Notes: generated by a model not told the origin, from the letters alone. A stretch of DNA of 64,000 nt from Flavobacterium jumunjinense (GCF_021650975.2 NZ_CP091285.1:4402001-4466000), one strand, 5' to 3'. Shown: positions 9,412-18,255, counted from the first letter of the stretch. Made by a program: numbers and translations.

Positions 9412-10449
9412 TTATTCTTCTGTAAATGTTTGTGCTTTAGAATAAACTCTCCATTTTTCTATACAATCTTGTATATCGGTTGGAATTTCTGTACTAAAAC
9501 GCATGAATTCTTTAGTTATAGGATGTTCAAAACCTAATGTTCTAGCATGCAAAGCTTGTCTTGGCAATACTTTGAAACAATTATCTACAAACTGTTTGTA
9601 TTTTGTAAAAGTTGTTCCTTTTAAAATTAGATTACCACCATAACGCTCATCATTAAAAAGCGTATGTCCAATATATTTTAAGTGCACACGTATTTGATGT
9701 GTTCTTCCCGTTTCTAATCGACAAGAAATAACAGTAACATAACCCAAACGTTCAATCACTTTAAAGTGTGTTACAGCATGTTTTCCTTGATCTCCTTCTG
9801 GATAAACCGACATTTGCATACGATTTACAGGATGACGGTCAATATTTCCTTCAATTGTACCTTCATCTTCTTTAATATCGCCCCAAACAATAGCAATATA
9901 TTCTCTTTCAGAAGTTTTTGCTGCAAATTGCTTCGTTAAATAATCCATAGCTAATTCCGTTTTAGCTACTACCAAAAGTCCTGTCGTATCTTTATCAATA
10001 CGATGTACTAAACCTGGTCTTTCAGAGCTATTCATTGGCAAATTCTCAAAATGAAAAGCTAATGCATTCACTAAAGTACCCGAATAATTCCCATGTCCAG
10101 GATGTACAACCATTCCTGCTGGTTTGTTAACAACAATCACCTGATCATCTTCATATACAATATCCAAAGGAATATCTTCTCCTTTAAGCAAATGTTCATA
10201 CGGTGGATGTTCAAGCATTACTCTAACAACATCTAAAGGTTTCACTTTATGGTTAGATTTTACTGCAATATCATTCACAAATATATTTCCAGAATCGGCA
10301 GCTTTTTGTATTTTACTACGTGTTGCATTTTCAATTAAATTCATTAAAAATTTATCTACACGTAGCGCTTGTTGTCCTTTTGAAGCTTCAAAACGATGAT
10401 GTTCATACAAATCATCATCCACACCTTCAACTTGGTTATCTTTTATCAT
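9412..10449 (-). CDS. rluD: RluA-family 23S rRNA pseudouridine synthase
   Basis: Makes pseudouridine in rRNA. The 345-residue protein has an N-terminal S4 RNA-binding domain (about 20-80, LRVDKFLMNLIENATRSKIQ) and the RluA catalytic domain with HRIDKDTTGLLVVAK near residue 150, the Asp being the nucleophile. RTHQIRVHLKYIGHTLFND follows, as in RluC/RluD enzymes. The S4 domain and length favour RluD, but which uridines are modified cannot be read from sequence. Two bases separate it from the PASTA gene upstream, so the two form an operon. Confidence 0.9.
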   Translation of the reverse strand: MIKDNQVEGVDDDLYEHHRFEASKGQQALRVDKFLMNLIENATRSKIQKAADSGNIFVNDIAVKSNHKVKPLDVVRVMLEHPPYEHLLKGEDIPLDIVYEDDQVIVVNKPAGMVVHPGHGNYSGTLVNALAFHFENLPMNSSERPGLVHRIDKDTTGLLVVAKTELAMDYLTKQFAAKTSEREYIAIVWGDIKEDEGTIEGNIDRHPVNRMQMSVYPEGDQGKHAVTHFKVIERLGYVTVISCRLETGRTHQIRVHLKYIGHTLFNDERYGGNLILKGTTFTKYKQFVDNCFKVLPRQALHARTLGFEHPITKEFMRFSTEIPTDIQDCIEKWRVYSKAQTFTEE

Positions 10450-10451
10450 TA

Positions 10452-11063
10452 CTATAAATTTGGGTCTTCTTCTAATTCGCTAGGCATTTCACCTAAATTT
10501 GTTCCGTCAAAAATATCTTCACCATCTCCTAACACAAAATCGATGGTTGAATTCTTTTTTATTTTATCTCCTGCATTAAGACTTTTCCCATTAATAGAAA
10601 TGCCTAAAACAACATCTTTTGCAATATAATTTCTATATGTTTTTCTACCTTCTTTTAATCCTAAAGATTTAAAATTAGCACTCATTTGTCGATACGTTTT
10701 ATCTTTAAAAGGCGGAATTAGTACATCTGTAAATCCTCCAGAATTAACCTTAACGTAAATTTTTCTTCCATCCTTAACTGTCGTCTTTGCTTTAGGATCT
10801 TGTTCCACAATTGAAAAAGGAGGCATATCTTTTCTAAAATCTACTGTATCTAAAAGTAAAAGTTCTAACCCTAATTCTTTCAATTTTTCATCGGCAATTA
10901 CAATTTGCATCTTCGATAAATCGGGCACAGTAATTTCTTCACCATGACGTGTTTTAACATCTAAAAATTTAACCAATACAAATCCTAAAACAATTACAAT
11001 AACAAAAGCGATGGCTAATTGTATTAAAAAAGTTTTACTTTTTAAAAAATTCAGAACATTCAT
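10452..11063 (-). CDS. PASTA-domain membrane protein
   Basis: The product of 203 residues starts with one membrane segment (SKTFLIQLAIAFVIVIVLGFVLVKFL) and then carries two to three PASTA modules outside the membrane. The first begins EITVPDLSKMQIVIADEKL, later ones carry VEQDPKAKTTVKDG and the VKVNSGG strand. No kinase domain is attached, unlike PknB proteins; stand-alone PASTA proteins next to rluD are usual in flavobacteria, to my knowledge. I use the ATG at 11063 because the longer frame to 11072 begins with TTG. The tail is acidic (GEDIFDGTN, SELEEDP). PASTA modules bind peptidoglycan, which fits the divergent ddl gene. Confidence 0.85.
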   Translation of the reverse strand: MNVLNFLKSKTFLIQLAIAFVIVIVLGFVLVKFLDVKTRHGEEITVPDLSKMQIVIADEKLKELGLELLLLDTVDFRKDMPPFSIVEQDPKAKTTVKDGRKIYVKVNSGGFTDVLIPPFKDKTYRQMSANFKSLGLKEGRKTYRNYIAKDVVLGISINGKSLNAGDKIKKNSTIDFVLGDGEDIFDGTNLGEMPSELEEDPNL

Positions 11064-11124
11064 AATTAACAATATTTCAGCAAATATAAGAAATCGAAAA
11101 GATTTTTAGTTTGAATAAATAATG

Positions 11125-11132
11125 TAATTTTG
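11125..11132 (+). promoter_or_regulatory. candidate -7 box for ddl
   Basis: TAATTTTG fits TAnnTTTG and ends 26 bases before the ddl ATG at 11159. It overlaps a GTG that would otherwise extend the frame, which argues for the ATG as the start. Confidence 0.4.
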
Positions 11133-11158
11133 TGCTTGTTCAATTTAAAAATAATAAA

Positions 11159-12130
11159 ATGAAAAATGTGGCTATTATAATGGGAGGATATTCAAGCGAA
11201 TACAAAATCTCATTAACCAGTGGTAGTGTCGTATATGAAAATCTAAACAAAGAAAAATACAATGTCTATCCTGTTCATATTTTTAAAGAAAAATGGGTTT
11301 GTGTAAAAAACAATATAGAGTTTCCAATAGATAAAAATGATTTTAGTACTTCTATTAATGACAAAAAAATAGCTTTCGATGTTGTTTTTAATGCTATTCA
11401 TGGAACACCAGGAGAAGATGGATTAATGCAAGCCTATTTAGAGTTGTTAAACATTCCTCAAACTTCTTGCGATTATTATCAAGCTGCATTAACATTTAAC
11501 AAAAGAGATTTATTATCGGTTTTAAAACCATATGGCATAAAAACTGCCACTTCACATTATCTTAATTTAGGAGATGAAATTAATGTAGATGAGATTTTAA
11601 AAACTGTAGGATTACCTTGTTTTGTTAAACCAAACAAATCGGGTTCTAGTTTCGGAATTTCTAAAGTAAAAACCAGAGAAGAATTTATGCCTGCTATAGA
11701 AGTTGCCTATAAAGAAGATAATGAAATTATTATTGAAAGCTTTCTAGATGGTACAGAAGTTTCTGTTGGTGTAATAAACTTTAATGGTGAAACAAGAGTA
11801 TTACCTATAACTGAGATTGTTTCAGAAAACGACTTCTTCGATTATGAAGCTAAATATCTAGGCAAATCACAAGAGATTACACCTGCTAGAATCTCAGAAG
11901 AACTAAAACTGAAAATTGAACAAGTTGCTAAAAAAGCCTATGAAGTTTTAAAAATGAAAGGCTTCTCTAGAAGTGAGTTTATCATCGTAAATGATGAACC
12001 TCACATGTTAGAAATGAATACTGTTCCTGGTTTAACCAACGGAAGCATACTACCGCAACAAGCAATTGAAGCAGGAATTCCATTGCCTATTTTATTCGAA
12101 AACGCAATAGAACAAGCATTACAACGTTAA
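11159..12130 (+). CDS. ddl: D-alanine--D-alanine ligase
   Basis: ATP-dependent joining of two D-alanines for peptidoglycan. The protein of 323 residues has the N-terminal motif VAIIMGGYSSEYKISLTSG, the HGTPGEDGLMQ loop, the ATP-grasp segment CFVKPNKSGSSFGISKV, and the C-terminal Mg-binding EMNTVPGLTNGSILPQ. I chose the ATG at 11159 (MKNVAIIMGG); the frame extends to a GTG at 11132, which would overlap the -7 box. The gene starts a plus-strand run with an envelope protein and coaD. Confidence 0.96.
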   Translation: MKNVAIIMGGYSSEYKISLTSGSVVYENLNKEKYNVYPVHIFKEKWVCVKNNIEFPIDKNDFSTSINDKKIAFDVVFNAIHGTPGEDGLMQAYLELLNIPQTSCDYYQAALTFNKRDLLSVLKPYGIKTATSHYLNLGDEINVDEILKTVGLPCFVKPNKSGSSFGISKVKTREEFMPAIEVAYKEDNEIIIESFLDGTEVSVGVINFNGETRVLPITEIVSENDFFDYEAKYLGKSQEITPARISEELKLKIEQVAKKAYEVLKMKGFSRSEFIIVNDEPHMLEMNTVPGLTNGSILPQQAIEAGIPLPILFENAIEQALQR

Positions 12131-12166
12131 TATTATAAAAAAACTAGTAACCTGAAAAGCATACTT

Positions 12167-12628
12167 ATGAAAAAATATCTGATCCTTTTATTATTAATAG
12201 TACAAAGCGGATTTGCTCAAGAAAAAACAATTCCTAAAAAAGATTTAGAAACTATTAAGTACGAATACAACTGGAAAAATGAAAGCTATCTAATTGTAAA
12301 TTACAGGTTTCCAAAAGATTATTGTCCTTATGAGAATTATGGTGAATTAGATAAAAGTTATGCTTATCTAAATAGTAAAGTATATAGCAAATTAGACCTA
12401 AAAAACCATCGCAACGTTTTTGTTTATGCAGATAAATTGGCTGCAAAAAGTATTTTAGACAAAAAAAATCATTATGATGATGTTGGTTTGTATTTTTTAA
12501 AGAAACTTTTAGTCATTAAAGGAAGTTGCTATGGTGTATTAATCATCAATAAAAACGGGCAATACAATTATATTTTAGGAGAATATTCTAGTAAGGATAT
12601 TCAAAACCTAACCGATTCTTTAAAATAA
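12167..12628 (+). CDS. secreted protein of unknown function
   Basis: The 153-residue product has a clear signal peptide (MKKYLILLLLIVQSGFAQ, cleavage after the Ala-Gln region) and a mature domain of about 135 residues with a CPYENYGEL stretch and one further cysteine (KGSCYG), which might pair. I do not recognise the family. It lies 36 bases after ddl and 6 bases before coaD, so it is probably co-transcribed with them. Confidence 0.6.
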   Translation: MKKYLILLLLIVQSGFAQEKTIPKKDLETIKYEYNWKNESYLIVNYRFPKDYCPYENYGELDKSYAYLNSKVYSKLDLKNHRNVFVYADKLAAKSILDKKNHYDDVGLYFLKKLLVIKGSCYGVLIINKNGQYNYILGEYSSKDIQNLTDSLK

Positions 12629-12634
12629 GACAAA

Positions 12635-13093
12635 ATGAAAAAAGCTATTTTCCCAGGTTCATTTGACCCTATAACTAACGGTCACTATGATATTATAAAA
12701 AGAGGAGCTTCTCTTTTCGATGAAATTATAGTAGCTATTGGTGTAAATGCAGAAAAAAAATACATGTATACTCTTGAGGAACGCAAACGCTTTATTGAAG
12801 AAGCTTTTAAAGACGAACCAAAAGTAAAAGTGATAACCTATAAAGGACTTACTATTGATTTGTGTCAAAAAGAAAAGGCCGATTTCATTCTGAGAGGACT
12901 AAGAAACCCAGCCGATTTTGAATTTGAAAAAGCGATTGCACACACTAATAGAAGCTTGTCTAAAATTGAAACTGTTTTTCTTTTAACTTCTGCACGAACT
13001 TCATATATTTCTTCGAGTATTGTTAGAGATGTTTTAAGAAATGGTGGAGACATTACAAAATTGGTTCCTCCATCGGTAATGAATAAAAAATAA
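12635..13093 (+). CDS. coaD: pantetheine-phosphate adenylyltransferase
   Basis: Transfers AMP to 4'-phosphopantetheine in coenzyme A synthesis. The 152 residues match the usual length. The nucleotide-binding motif FPGSFDPITNGHYDII at residues 5-20 contains the TNGH version of the HxGH signature. The second motif SYISSSIVRDVLRNGGD corresponds to ISSTxVR. It is flanked at 6 and 3 bases by two envelope protein genes. Confidence 0.96.
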   Translation: MKKAIFPGSFDPITNGHYDIIKRGASLFDEIIVAIGVNAEKKYMYTLEERKRFIEEAFKDEPKVKVITYKGLTIDLCQKEKADFILRGLRNPADFEFEKAIAHTNRSLSKIETVFLLTSARTSYISSSIVRDVLRNGGDITKLVPPSVMNKK

Positions 13094-13096
13094 CAG

Positions 13097-13867
13097 ATGA
13101 CTTTAAAAACTATTTTTTCTGTTACACTGCTATCAAGTTTAATTGCTTGTAATGATTCTAATAAAGTTAAAAAATCAGATTACTTAACTCTAGAAGAACA
13201 AGAGGTTATAGAAAATAACGATACTATAAATACAATTATTACAAGTACAAATCTAACCACTACTTCAAACAAAGTAATTCTTACTGGTCTAGATAGTATT
13301 CGTTTAGTTTCTATGTATAAAATTAAGCCCGAATCAGACAAAAACATTAATTACTATGAAGATAGCAGTTATTATGGCTACCATGATAAAAGTGAAGACA
13401 GCTATAATTATTTTATGCCCGGATTAGATATTATTAATGGATACAACTTAATAAACATTGCGCATTATAACTTAGGCAACGAGAAAACAAGTTTTCTTTT
13501 CAAAAAGCCAGTTTTAATAAAAACGGTCTATTATCCTGGTGTCAAAAAAGATTCATTACTAAAGAAACCAATTCAAAGAGACTACTTCATGGTTTCTGTC
13601 TATGATGAAGACACTAATAATGATACATTAATTAATAAAAAAGATTTACGCAAGTTGTATCATTTTGATAAATTCAATACTAAGAAAACGCAATTACTTC
13701 CTTCAGATTATGGAGTTATTAAATCTACTTATGATTATAAAAATGATATCATGTATATTTATGCAAAACACGACAGTAATAAAAACGGAACTGGAGATAA
13801 AAATGAAGCAATGCACATCTTTTGGATAGACTTAAACGATCCTAAAGAAGCTAAAAAAATGTTATAG
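13097..13867 (+). CDS. lipoprotein with EF-hand-like calcium loops
   Basis: The signal peptide ends SLIAC, so Cys18 is the likely lipid attachment site. Of the 256 residues, the second half carries two loops that resemble EF-hand or dockerin calcium sites: DEDTNNDTLINKKDL (about residue 173) and DSNKNGTGDKNEA (about 236). Function unknown; such lipoproteins beside coaD are known to me from other flavobacteria, but without a role. The gene starts 3 bases after coaD and is followed by a strong terminator, so it closes the ddl-coaD run. Confidence 0.65.
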   Translation: MTLKTIFSVTLLSSLIACNDSNKVKKSDYLTLEEQEVIENNDTINTIITSTNLTTTSNKVILTGLDSIRLVSMYKIKPESDKNINYYEDSSYYGYHDKSEDSYNYFMPGLDIINGYNLINIAHYNLGNEKTSFLFKKPVLIKTVYYPGVKKDSLLKKPIQRDYFMVSVYDEDTNNDTLINKKDLRKLYHFDKFNTKKTQLLPSDYGVIKSTYDYKNDIMYIYAKHDSNKNGTGDKNEAMHIFWIDLNDPKEAKKML

Positions 13868-13901
13868 AAACTTAGTGGTTAAATTTTACATTTTTATATC
13901 A

Positions 13902-13942
13902 GAATAGCTTTGTCAAAAATTAAATTTTCAACAAAGCTATTC
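13902..13942. terminator. bidirectional terminator between convergent genes
   Basis: GAATAGCTTTGT (13902-13913) pairs perfectly with ACAAAGCTATTC (13931-13942), loop of 17 nt, then ATTTT. It lies between the EF-hand lipoprotein gene and the minus-strand glutaminase-like gene. Confidence 0.75.
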
Positions 13943-14013
13943 ATTTTATTATAATTCAATTAAGTATTCGATATATTACTAATTAGATTTTACATAATTA
14001 AAAACAACTATTC

Positions 14014-14949
14014 TTAAAAAGAGCAACTTGTCTGTCTATATCTGTAATTAGCTAAAGTACTATATGTATCTGAATAATTATTATCATATTGCGTATAATT
14101 CGAAGCATAATCATAATAATACACGCTAGAATTTTGGTAACTTGTTGTTGAAACAGTGCCTCCATTATATTTCATTTTATTCAACCAAGTTGTGATGGTT
14201 ACAGGTTGATTAAATAAAGAAGGGTCAACTACATTCCAAACACCATTAACAGAAATTAGAGGAGCTACGTGATATCTCCATGCAATACCACATACTCCAG
14301 TAGACGAGATATTCACTTTTAAATTTCCATAAGCAAAAATCTTATAACAATCTTTACTCGTACTATTCATGTGTTTTCTCATCATGTGGGCTCTTGCATA
14401 ACAACCATCATTTGCATATTGAAAAGGAATACATAAATTTTGATTATTTATAGCGCAACTTTTATTTTTCATAGCGTTAAAAAAGTTGACAGCCTCAGTT
14501 GTTGTAAAATCAAAACTAGAAGCTTTTTGAGTTGAAACTTTTTTATTTAAATCCTCAATGGTTTTAAATGGTGTTTCTTCATATTTCACATTTGAATTCC
14601 AATTCTTTTCTTCACTATTTGAAATCTTAACTACAGAAATTATTCTTTCTGGATCATTTTCATCAAAATAAATTTTAATTGGAGTTCCGCTTGAAATACT
14701 TTCTTTAATATCATTAAGATATGGACTATCATTTTCTACATAAGAAGCACCTGCTTTTATTCCACAATAAAAAAAGGTTTTGGAAAATGAAGCTTCACAA
14801 TCGTCACATTTTTTAATTAGACCTATTGTATAATCTTCAGAAGTTTGTGGATTTACTTCTTGAGGGTTCCCTTCTTGTTCACCGTTACAAGATCCTAGTA
14901 CAATTGCCAAACCTAATAGTAAGGTTAGCTTTAAAAGATTTTTTTTCAT
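14014..14949 (-). CDS. protein-glutaminase-like lipoprotein (protein deamidase)
   Basis: Likely deamidates glutamine side chains in proteins (protein-glutaminase, EC 3.5.1.44), outside the cytoplasm. Residues 180-311 match what I remember of Chryseobacterium proteolyticum protein-glutaminase: NDGCYARAHMMRKHM, KIFAYGNLKV, AWRYHVAPL and WNVVDPSLFNQPV. The catalytic triad would be Cys183, His227 and Asp242. Residues 22-175 would be the pro-region, which in the known enzyme covers the active site. Unlike the freely secreted enzyme, this one has a lipobox ending VLGSC, so Cys21 should be lipidated, followed by an acidic GEQEGNPQE stretch that may act as a surface-export signal. Family call is strong; anchoring is inferred. 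Confidence 0.85.
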   Translation of the reverse strand: MKKNLLKLTLLLGLAIVLGSCNGEQEGNPQEVNPQTSEDYTIGLIKKCDDCEASFSKTFFYCGIKAGASYVENDSPYLNDIKESISSGTPIKIYFDENDPERIISVVKISNSEEKNWNSNVKYEETPFKTIEDLNKKVSTQKASSFDFTTTEAVNFFNAMKNKSCAINNQNLCIPFQYANDGCYARAHMMRKHMNSTSKDCYKIFAYGNLKVNISSTGVCGIAWRYHVAPLISVNGVWNVVDPSLFNQPVTITTWLNKMKYNGGTVSTTSYQNSSVYYYDYASNYTQYDNNYSDTYSTLANYRYRQTSCSF

Positions 14950-15101
14950 GTTATTTGTTTATTTGTTTCTTTATTGTAATGCAATTTAGCAAACAAAACC
15001 AATACTTAAGTGGCAGATTTTCTGTAGTTTATTCAAAAATTAAAGTTTTATAACAATCCCGTCTTATTTTGTTTAATTTATTTAAATTTTAGAAAAAAAA
15101 T

Positions 15102-15109
15102 TATCTTTG
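15102..15109 (+). promoter_or_regulatory. candidate promoter for the 133-aa membrane protein
   Basis: TATCTTTG fits TAnnTTTG and a TTTA at 15081-15084 lies 17 bases upstream as a weak -33 box. The ATG follows at 15134. Confidence 0.45.
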
Positions 15110-15133
15110 ATATGGTCTATAAAAAATTAAACT

Positions 15134-15535
15134 ATGAAACCAATAAAGAGAATTGCTTTTTATATCCTTTTAGGCATTATTTATTATTATTATTCTTTCT
15201 TGTTCCTCACTTTCCAAGCTATTTTTATTGATTTTCATCTAACACTAATTATTAGTTTTGGAACACTCAATCTATTATTTGCTTTCCTATTTTTAAAATG
15301 GAATATACTTATCAACTGTATTACAGCATATCTAATTGCAGCTATTAGTTCACTTCTAGTTGAATTTGTGGGTCCTATATTAATTACCAAACTAAACCTA
15401 TTTCCTAGTTCTGATCCTTATGGAATGTTTACAGCAATTCTAACCAATGCAATAAGTTTACTATTTTTATGGGAAATTGCTTATCAACTAAAAATTAAAT
15501 TCAAAAAACAAAGAGCAAGTCCAAAAATGAATTAG
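15134..15535 (+). CDS. small multi-pass membrane protein, unknown
   Basis: The 133-residue product has four hydrophobic segments (about 8-30, 35-52, 55-80, 95-115) with a basic C-terminal tail (KIKFKKQRASPK). The first helix contains YYYYSF. No family recognised and no conserved charged residues within the helices stand out. It has its own candidate promoter and lies 80 bases before the SulP transporter. Confidence 0.55.
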   Translation: MKPIKRIAFYILLGIIYYYYSFLFLTFQAIFIDFHLTLIISFGTLNLLFAFLFLKWNILINCITAYLIAAISSLLVEFVGPILITKLNLFPSSDPYGMFTAILTNAISLLFLWEIAYQLKIKFKKQRASPKMN

Positions 15536-15578
15536 AAACACATTACAGCACTATGCCTTTTCTTAAAATTGAAATGCT

Positions 15579-15586
15579 TACTTTTG
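15579..15586 (+). promoter_or_regulatory. candidate -7 box for the SulP gene
   Basis: TACTTTTG fits TAnnTTTG, 29 bases before the ATG at 15616. No good -33 box seen. Confidence 0.4.
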
Positions 15587-15615
15587 CACTTTTATAATAA
15601 AAGTCAAAAAAAATA

Positions 15616-17154
15616 ATGCAAAAAGTACTCAATCTTTTCGATTTCAAACAAAAAGTAGATTACAAAACCGAAATATTAGCAGGTTTAACCGTGGCAATGA
15701 CCATGATTCCTGAATCTTTATCTTTTGCCATTTTAGCTGGCTTTCCTCCTCTTGTTGGTTTATACGGAGCTTTCATTATGGGAATAATAACGGCTATTTT
15801 TGGAGGAAGACCTGGTTTAGTGTCTGGTGGTGCTGGAGCAACTGTAATTGTTTTAATTGCACTAATGAACTCTCACGGATTAGAATATGTATTTGGAGCT
15901 GTAGCCTTGGCTGGAGTCATTCAAATAGTGGTTGGATTACTTAAATTGGGGAAATTTATTCGCCTAGTTCCACAACCTGTAATGTTTGGATTTGTAAATG
16001 GTTTAGCTGTCATTATCTTCATGTCGCAATTGGAACAATTCAAAACAATCGTTAATGGAAAAACCGAATGGTTAACTGGAGCTCCGTTTCTAATTATGGC
16101 TGGCTTAGTAGCATTAACAATTGCTATCATTTTAATTTTACCAAAAATAACAAAAGCAATTCCAGCTTCTTTAGTCTCGATAATAGTAGTATTTGCTATT
16201 GTATTAATTTTTAATATCGATACCAAACAAGTAGTTGATATCGCTAAAGTTAGTGGCGATTTGCCTCCTTTTCATATTCCACAAATTCCTTTCACATTAG
16301 AAACCTTGAAAGTTATTTTACCGTATGGTCTAATAATGGCTGCTGTAGGTTTAACAGAAGGATTATTAACTTTAAACTTAGTAGACGAAATTACAGGAAC
16401 AAAAGGAAATAGTAATAGAGAATGTCTAGCACAAGGAACAGCAAACATTGCAAACGGATTTTTCTCCGGAATGGGTGGTTGTCCAATGATTGCACAAACT
16501 TTAGTCAACCTATCATCTGGTTCTAGAGCTCGATTATCAGGTATTGTAGCGGCTTTAACTATTTTAGTCATTATCTTAGTTGGAGCACCAGTTATTGAAT
16601 TATTACCAATGGCTGCTTTAACAGGAGTTATGATTATGGTTGCAATAGGAACATTTGAATGGGCGAGTTTTAAAGCGTTTACTAAAATGCCGAAACATGA
16701 TATTTTTGTAATGTTGGTTGTAACGTTGATTACGATATTCCTTCATAACTTAGCTTTAGCCGTTTTAATTGGTGTTATTATTTCTGCCTTAGTATTTGCA
16801 TGGGAAAGTGCAAAACGCATTCGTGCTAGAAAATATGTAGATGAAAATGGTGTGAAACATTATGAATTATTTGGACCTTTATTCTTTGGTTCTACCACCG
16901 CTTTTGGAGAAAAATTCGATGTACAAAATGATCCTAATGAAGTTATTATTGATTTTGCAGAAAGTAAAATTACCGATATGAGTGCCATAGACGCTGTAAA
17001 CAAAATTACAGAACGTTATGCTGCCATTGGTAAAAAAGTCCATTTAAAACACCTAAGCCATGATTGTATTGACTTGCTTAAAAATGCAGAAGCAATAATC
17101 GATGTGAATATTATGGAAGATCCAACTTATAAAGTACTTCCTGGTAAGGCATAA
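15616..17154 (+). CDS. SulP-family inorganic anion transporter
   Basis: Inner-membrane anion transporter of the SLC26/SulP family, probably sulfate or bicarbonate. The 512 residues start with the family-typical DYKTEILAGLTVAMTMIPES, then about a dozen membrane segments, with GLYGAFIMGIITAIFGGRPG and NGFFSGMGGCPMIAQT. The last 80 residues form a STAS domain (VIIDFAESKITDMSAIDAV) on the cytoplasmic side. No carbonic anhydrase gene lies beside it to favour bicarbonate. Monocistronic between a -7 box and a weak hairpin. Confidence 0.93.
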   Translation: MQKVLNLFDFKQKVDYKTEILAGLTVAMTMIPESLSFAILAGFPPLVGLYGAFIMGIITAIFGGRPGLVSGGAGATVIVLIALMNSHGLEYVFGAVALAGVIQIVVGLLKLGKFIRLVPQPVMFGFVNGLAVIIFMSQLEQFKTIVNGKTEWLTGAPFLIMAGLVALTIAIILILPKITKAIPASLVSIIVVFAIVLIFNIDTKQVVDIAKVSGDLPPFHIPQIPFTLETLKVILPYGLIMAAVGLTEGLLTLNLVDEITGTKGNSNRECLAQGTANIANGFFSGMGGCPMIAQTLVNLSSGSRARLSGIVAALTILVIILVGAPVIELLPMAALTGVMIMVAIGTFEWASFKAFTKMPKHDIFVMLVVTLITIFLHNLALAVLIGVIISALVFAWESAKRIRARKYVDENGVKHYELFGPLFFGSTTAFGEKFDVQNDPNEVIIDFAESKITDMSAIDAVNKITERYAAIGKKVHLKHLSHDCIDLLKNAEAIIDVNIMEDPTYKVLPGKA

Positions 17155-17159
17155 GCTTT

Positions 17160-17183
17160 TTTTTAACTATATAGAGTTAAAAA
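17160..17183 (+). terminator. weak terminator-like hairpin after the SulP gene
   Basis: TTTTTAACT (17160-17168) pairs with AGTTAAAAA (17175-17183), loop ATATAG, followed by TTTT. AT-rich stem, so only moderate support. Confidence 0.4.
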
Positions 17184-17248
17184 TTTTAATCAATATATTT
17201 TTTTGTGAAAGTTTTTTGTACTTTTAAACTATGTAATATTTTTATGCA

Positions 17249-17482
17249 ATGGAACTAAGTCTTTTAAATAAAAAAATGGAATTAATACAATGGCTTTCAA
17301 CTATTGAAGATTCATCTCTTATTGAAAAAATAATGGAATTGAAAAAAAAAGAAAGTAAAGATTGGTGGAATTCAATTTCAGATAATGAAAAAAAATCTAT
17401 TGAAAAAGGAATACAAGATGCTGATTCTGGCAAATTAAAACCTCACTCTGAAGCTAGAAAACTTTATGAAAAATGGATATAA
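17249..17482 (+). CDS. antitoxin of a ParDE/RelBE-type pair
   Basis: The 77-residue product, charged and helical, contains WWNSISDNEKKSIEKGIQD and ends KPHSEARKLYEKWI, the form of Bacteroidetes antitoxins that pair with RelE/ParE toxins. The toxin frame starts inside its last codons (ATG at 17466), as usual for such operons. The toxin is broken, so the antitoxin is now an orphan; its own frame is intact. Confidence 0.7.
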   Translation: MELSLLNKKMELIQWLSTIEDSSLIEKIMELKKKESKDWWNSISDNEKKSIEKGIQDADSGKLKPHSEARKLYEKWI

Positions 17483-17713
17483 AATTCATTGGACAAATCA
17501 TGCTTTAGAGGAGTTAAATGATACATTTTTCTATCTAGAAAAAAATTGAACAGCAAAAGAATTGCACTCCCTAGTTACACATCTTGAAGAAAAATTGATT
17601 TTAATTTCACAAAACCCATATTTATTTCAGCTATCTGAATTAAAAATAACAATATCGAAATAATTTCATTTTTCTCTAATAGGCAAAATCCGAAAAGAAG
17701 TAAATTGAAGTAA
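17466..17713 (+). pseudogene. decayed RelE/ParE-family toxin
   Basis: The frame starts at 17466, overlapping the antitoxin by 17 bases, and reads MKNGYKIHWTNHALEELND, a typical ParE N-terminus. At codon 28 (17547-17549) a TGA replaces what is probably a TGG Trp. Reading through gives 37 more codons to a TAA at 17661. The conserved C-terminal block IEIISFFSNRQNPKRSK is present in another frame (17654-17713, stop 17711-17713). The segment that normally links the two blocks, about 15-20 residues with the catalytic basic positions, is missing. At least two lesions are therefore present: nonsense and deletion with frameshift. Confidence 0.8.
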
Positions 17714-17862
17714 ATCAATTAGGTATAAAAAAATTAAAAAAGGCTAAAAATAAGTATCTGATTTTTAGTTTTTTTTATACAAAAAAAACAGAAAACGAAT
17801 CGGTTTACTTTTTTATCTTTACGAAACAGTTTATACAATTCATCAACCTTAAATGTAACATT

Positions 17863-18180
17863 TTGTACCAACGAAAGACTGCTATAAAAAATGATTGTTC
17901 CATAGAAAAAGCACTGAATGTAGTTTCTGGAAAATGGAAACCCGCAATTTTAAGTGAACTACTTAAAACAAATTTAAGATTAAAAGACATTCAAATAGGT
18001 TTACCCGAAGCTTCGAAAAGAGCATTAACCCAACAGTTAAAAGAAATGATTAAAGATGGACTTATTGAAAAAGAAGACTTCAATCAATTTCCAAAAAAAA
18101 CGGAATACTCAATCACATCTTTAGGAGCACAATTATCTACTGTCTTTGCTGCGCTTTCAAAATTTGGCGATAATTTATAG
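17863..18180 (+). CDS. HxlR-family winged-helix regulator
   Basis: Transcription factor of 105 residues. CSIEKALNVVSGKWKPAIL is the HxlR signature, with the N-terminal cysteine that acts as redox or aldehyde sensor in some members. The recognition region (EASKRALTQQLKEMIKDGLI) and the wing (KKTEYSITSLG) follow. The start is TTG at 17863: no ATG is in frame nearby and the family normally begins just ahead of this cysteine. It precedes a flavodoxin-like reductase gene by 75 bases; HxlR proteins often control such oxidoreductases. Confidence 0.88.
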   Translation: MYQRKTAIKNDCSIEKALNVVSGKWKPAILSELLKTNLRLKDIQIGLPEASKRALTQQLKEMIKDGLIEKEDFNQFPKKTEYSITSLGAQLSTVFAALSKFGDNL

Positions 18181-18198
18181 GGCAAAAATTACCCCTTA

Positions 18199-18229
18199 TT
18201 TGATAAGCAAATTAAACACTATAGATTTG
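18199..18229 (+). promoter_or_regulatory. promoter of the flavodoxin-like gene
   Basis: TTTG (18199-18202), 19-base spacer, TAGATTTG (18222-18229) matches the Bacteroidetes promoter TTTG-N19-TAnnTTTG. The ATG follows at 18256. This separates its transcription from the HxlR gene. Confidence 0.65.
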
Positions 18230-18255
18230 TTTTTTTAAACTAAATACATAAAAAA

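Noticed and set aside
15921..16571. Antisense frames within the SulP gene (up to 101 codons)
   Set aside because: They mirror the transporter frame and encode low-complexity sequence unlike proteins of this genome.
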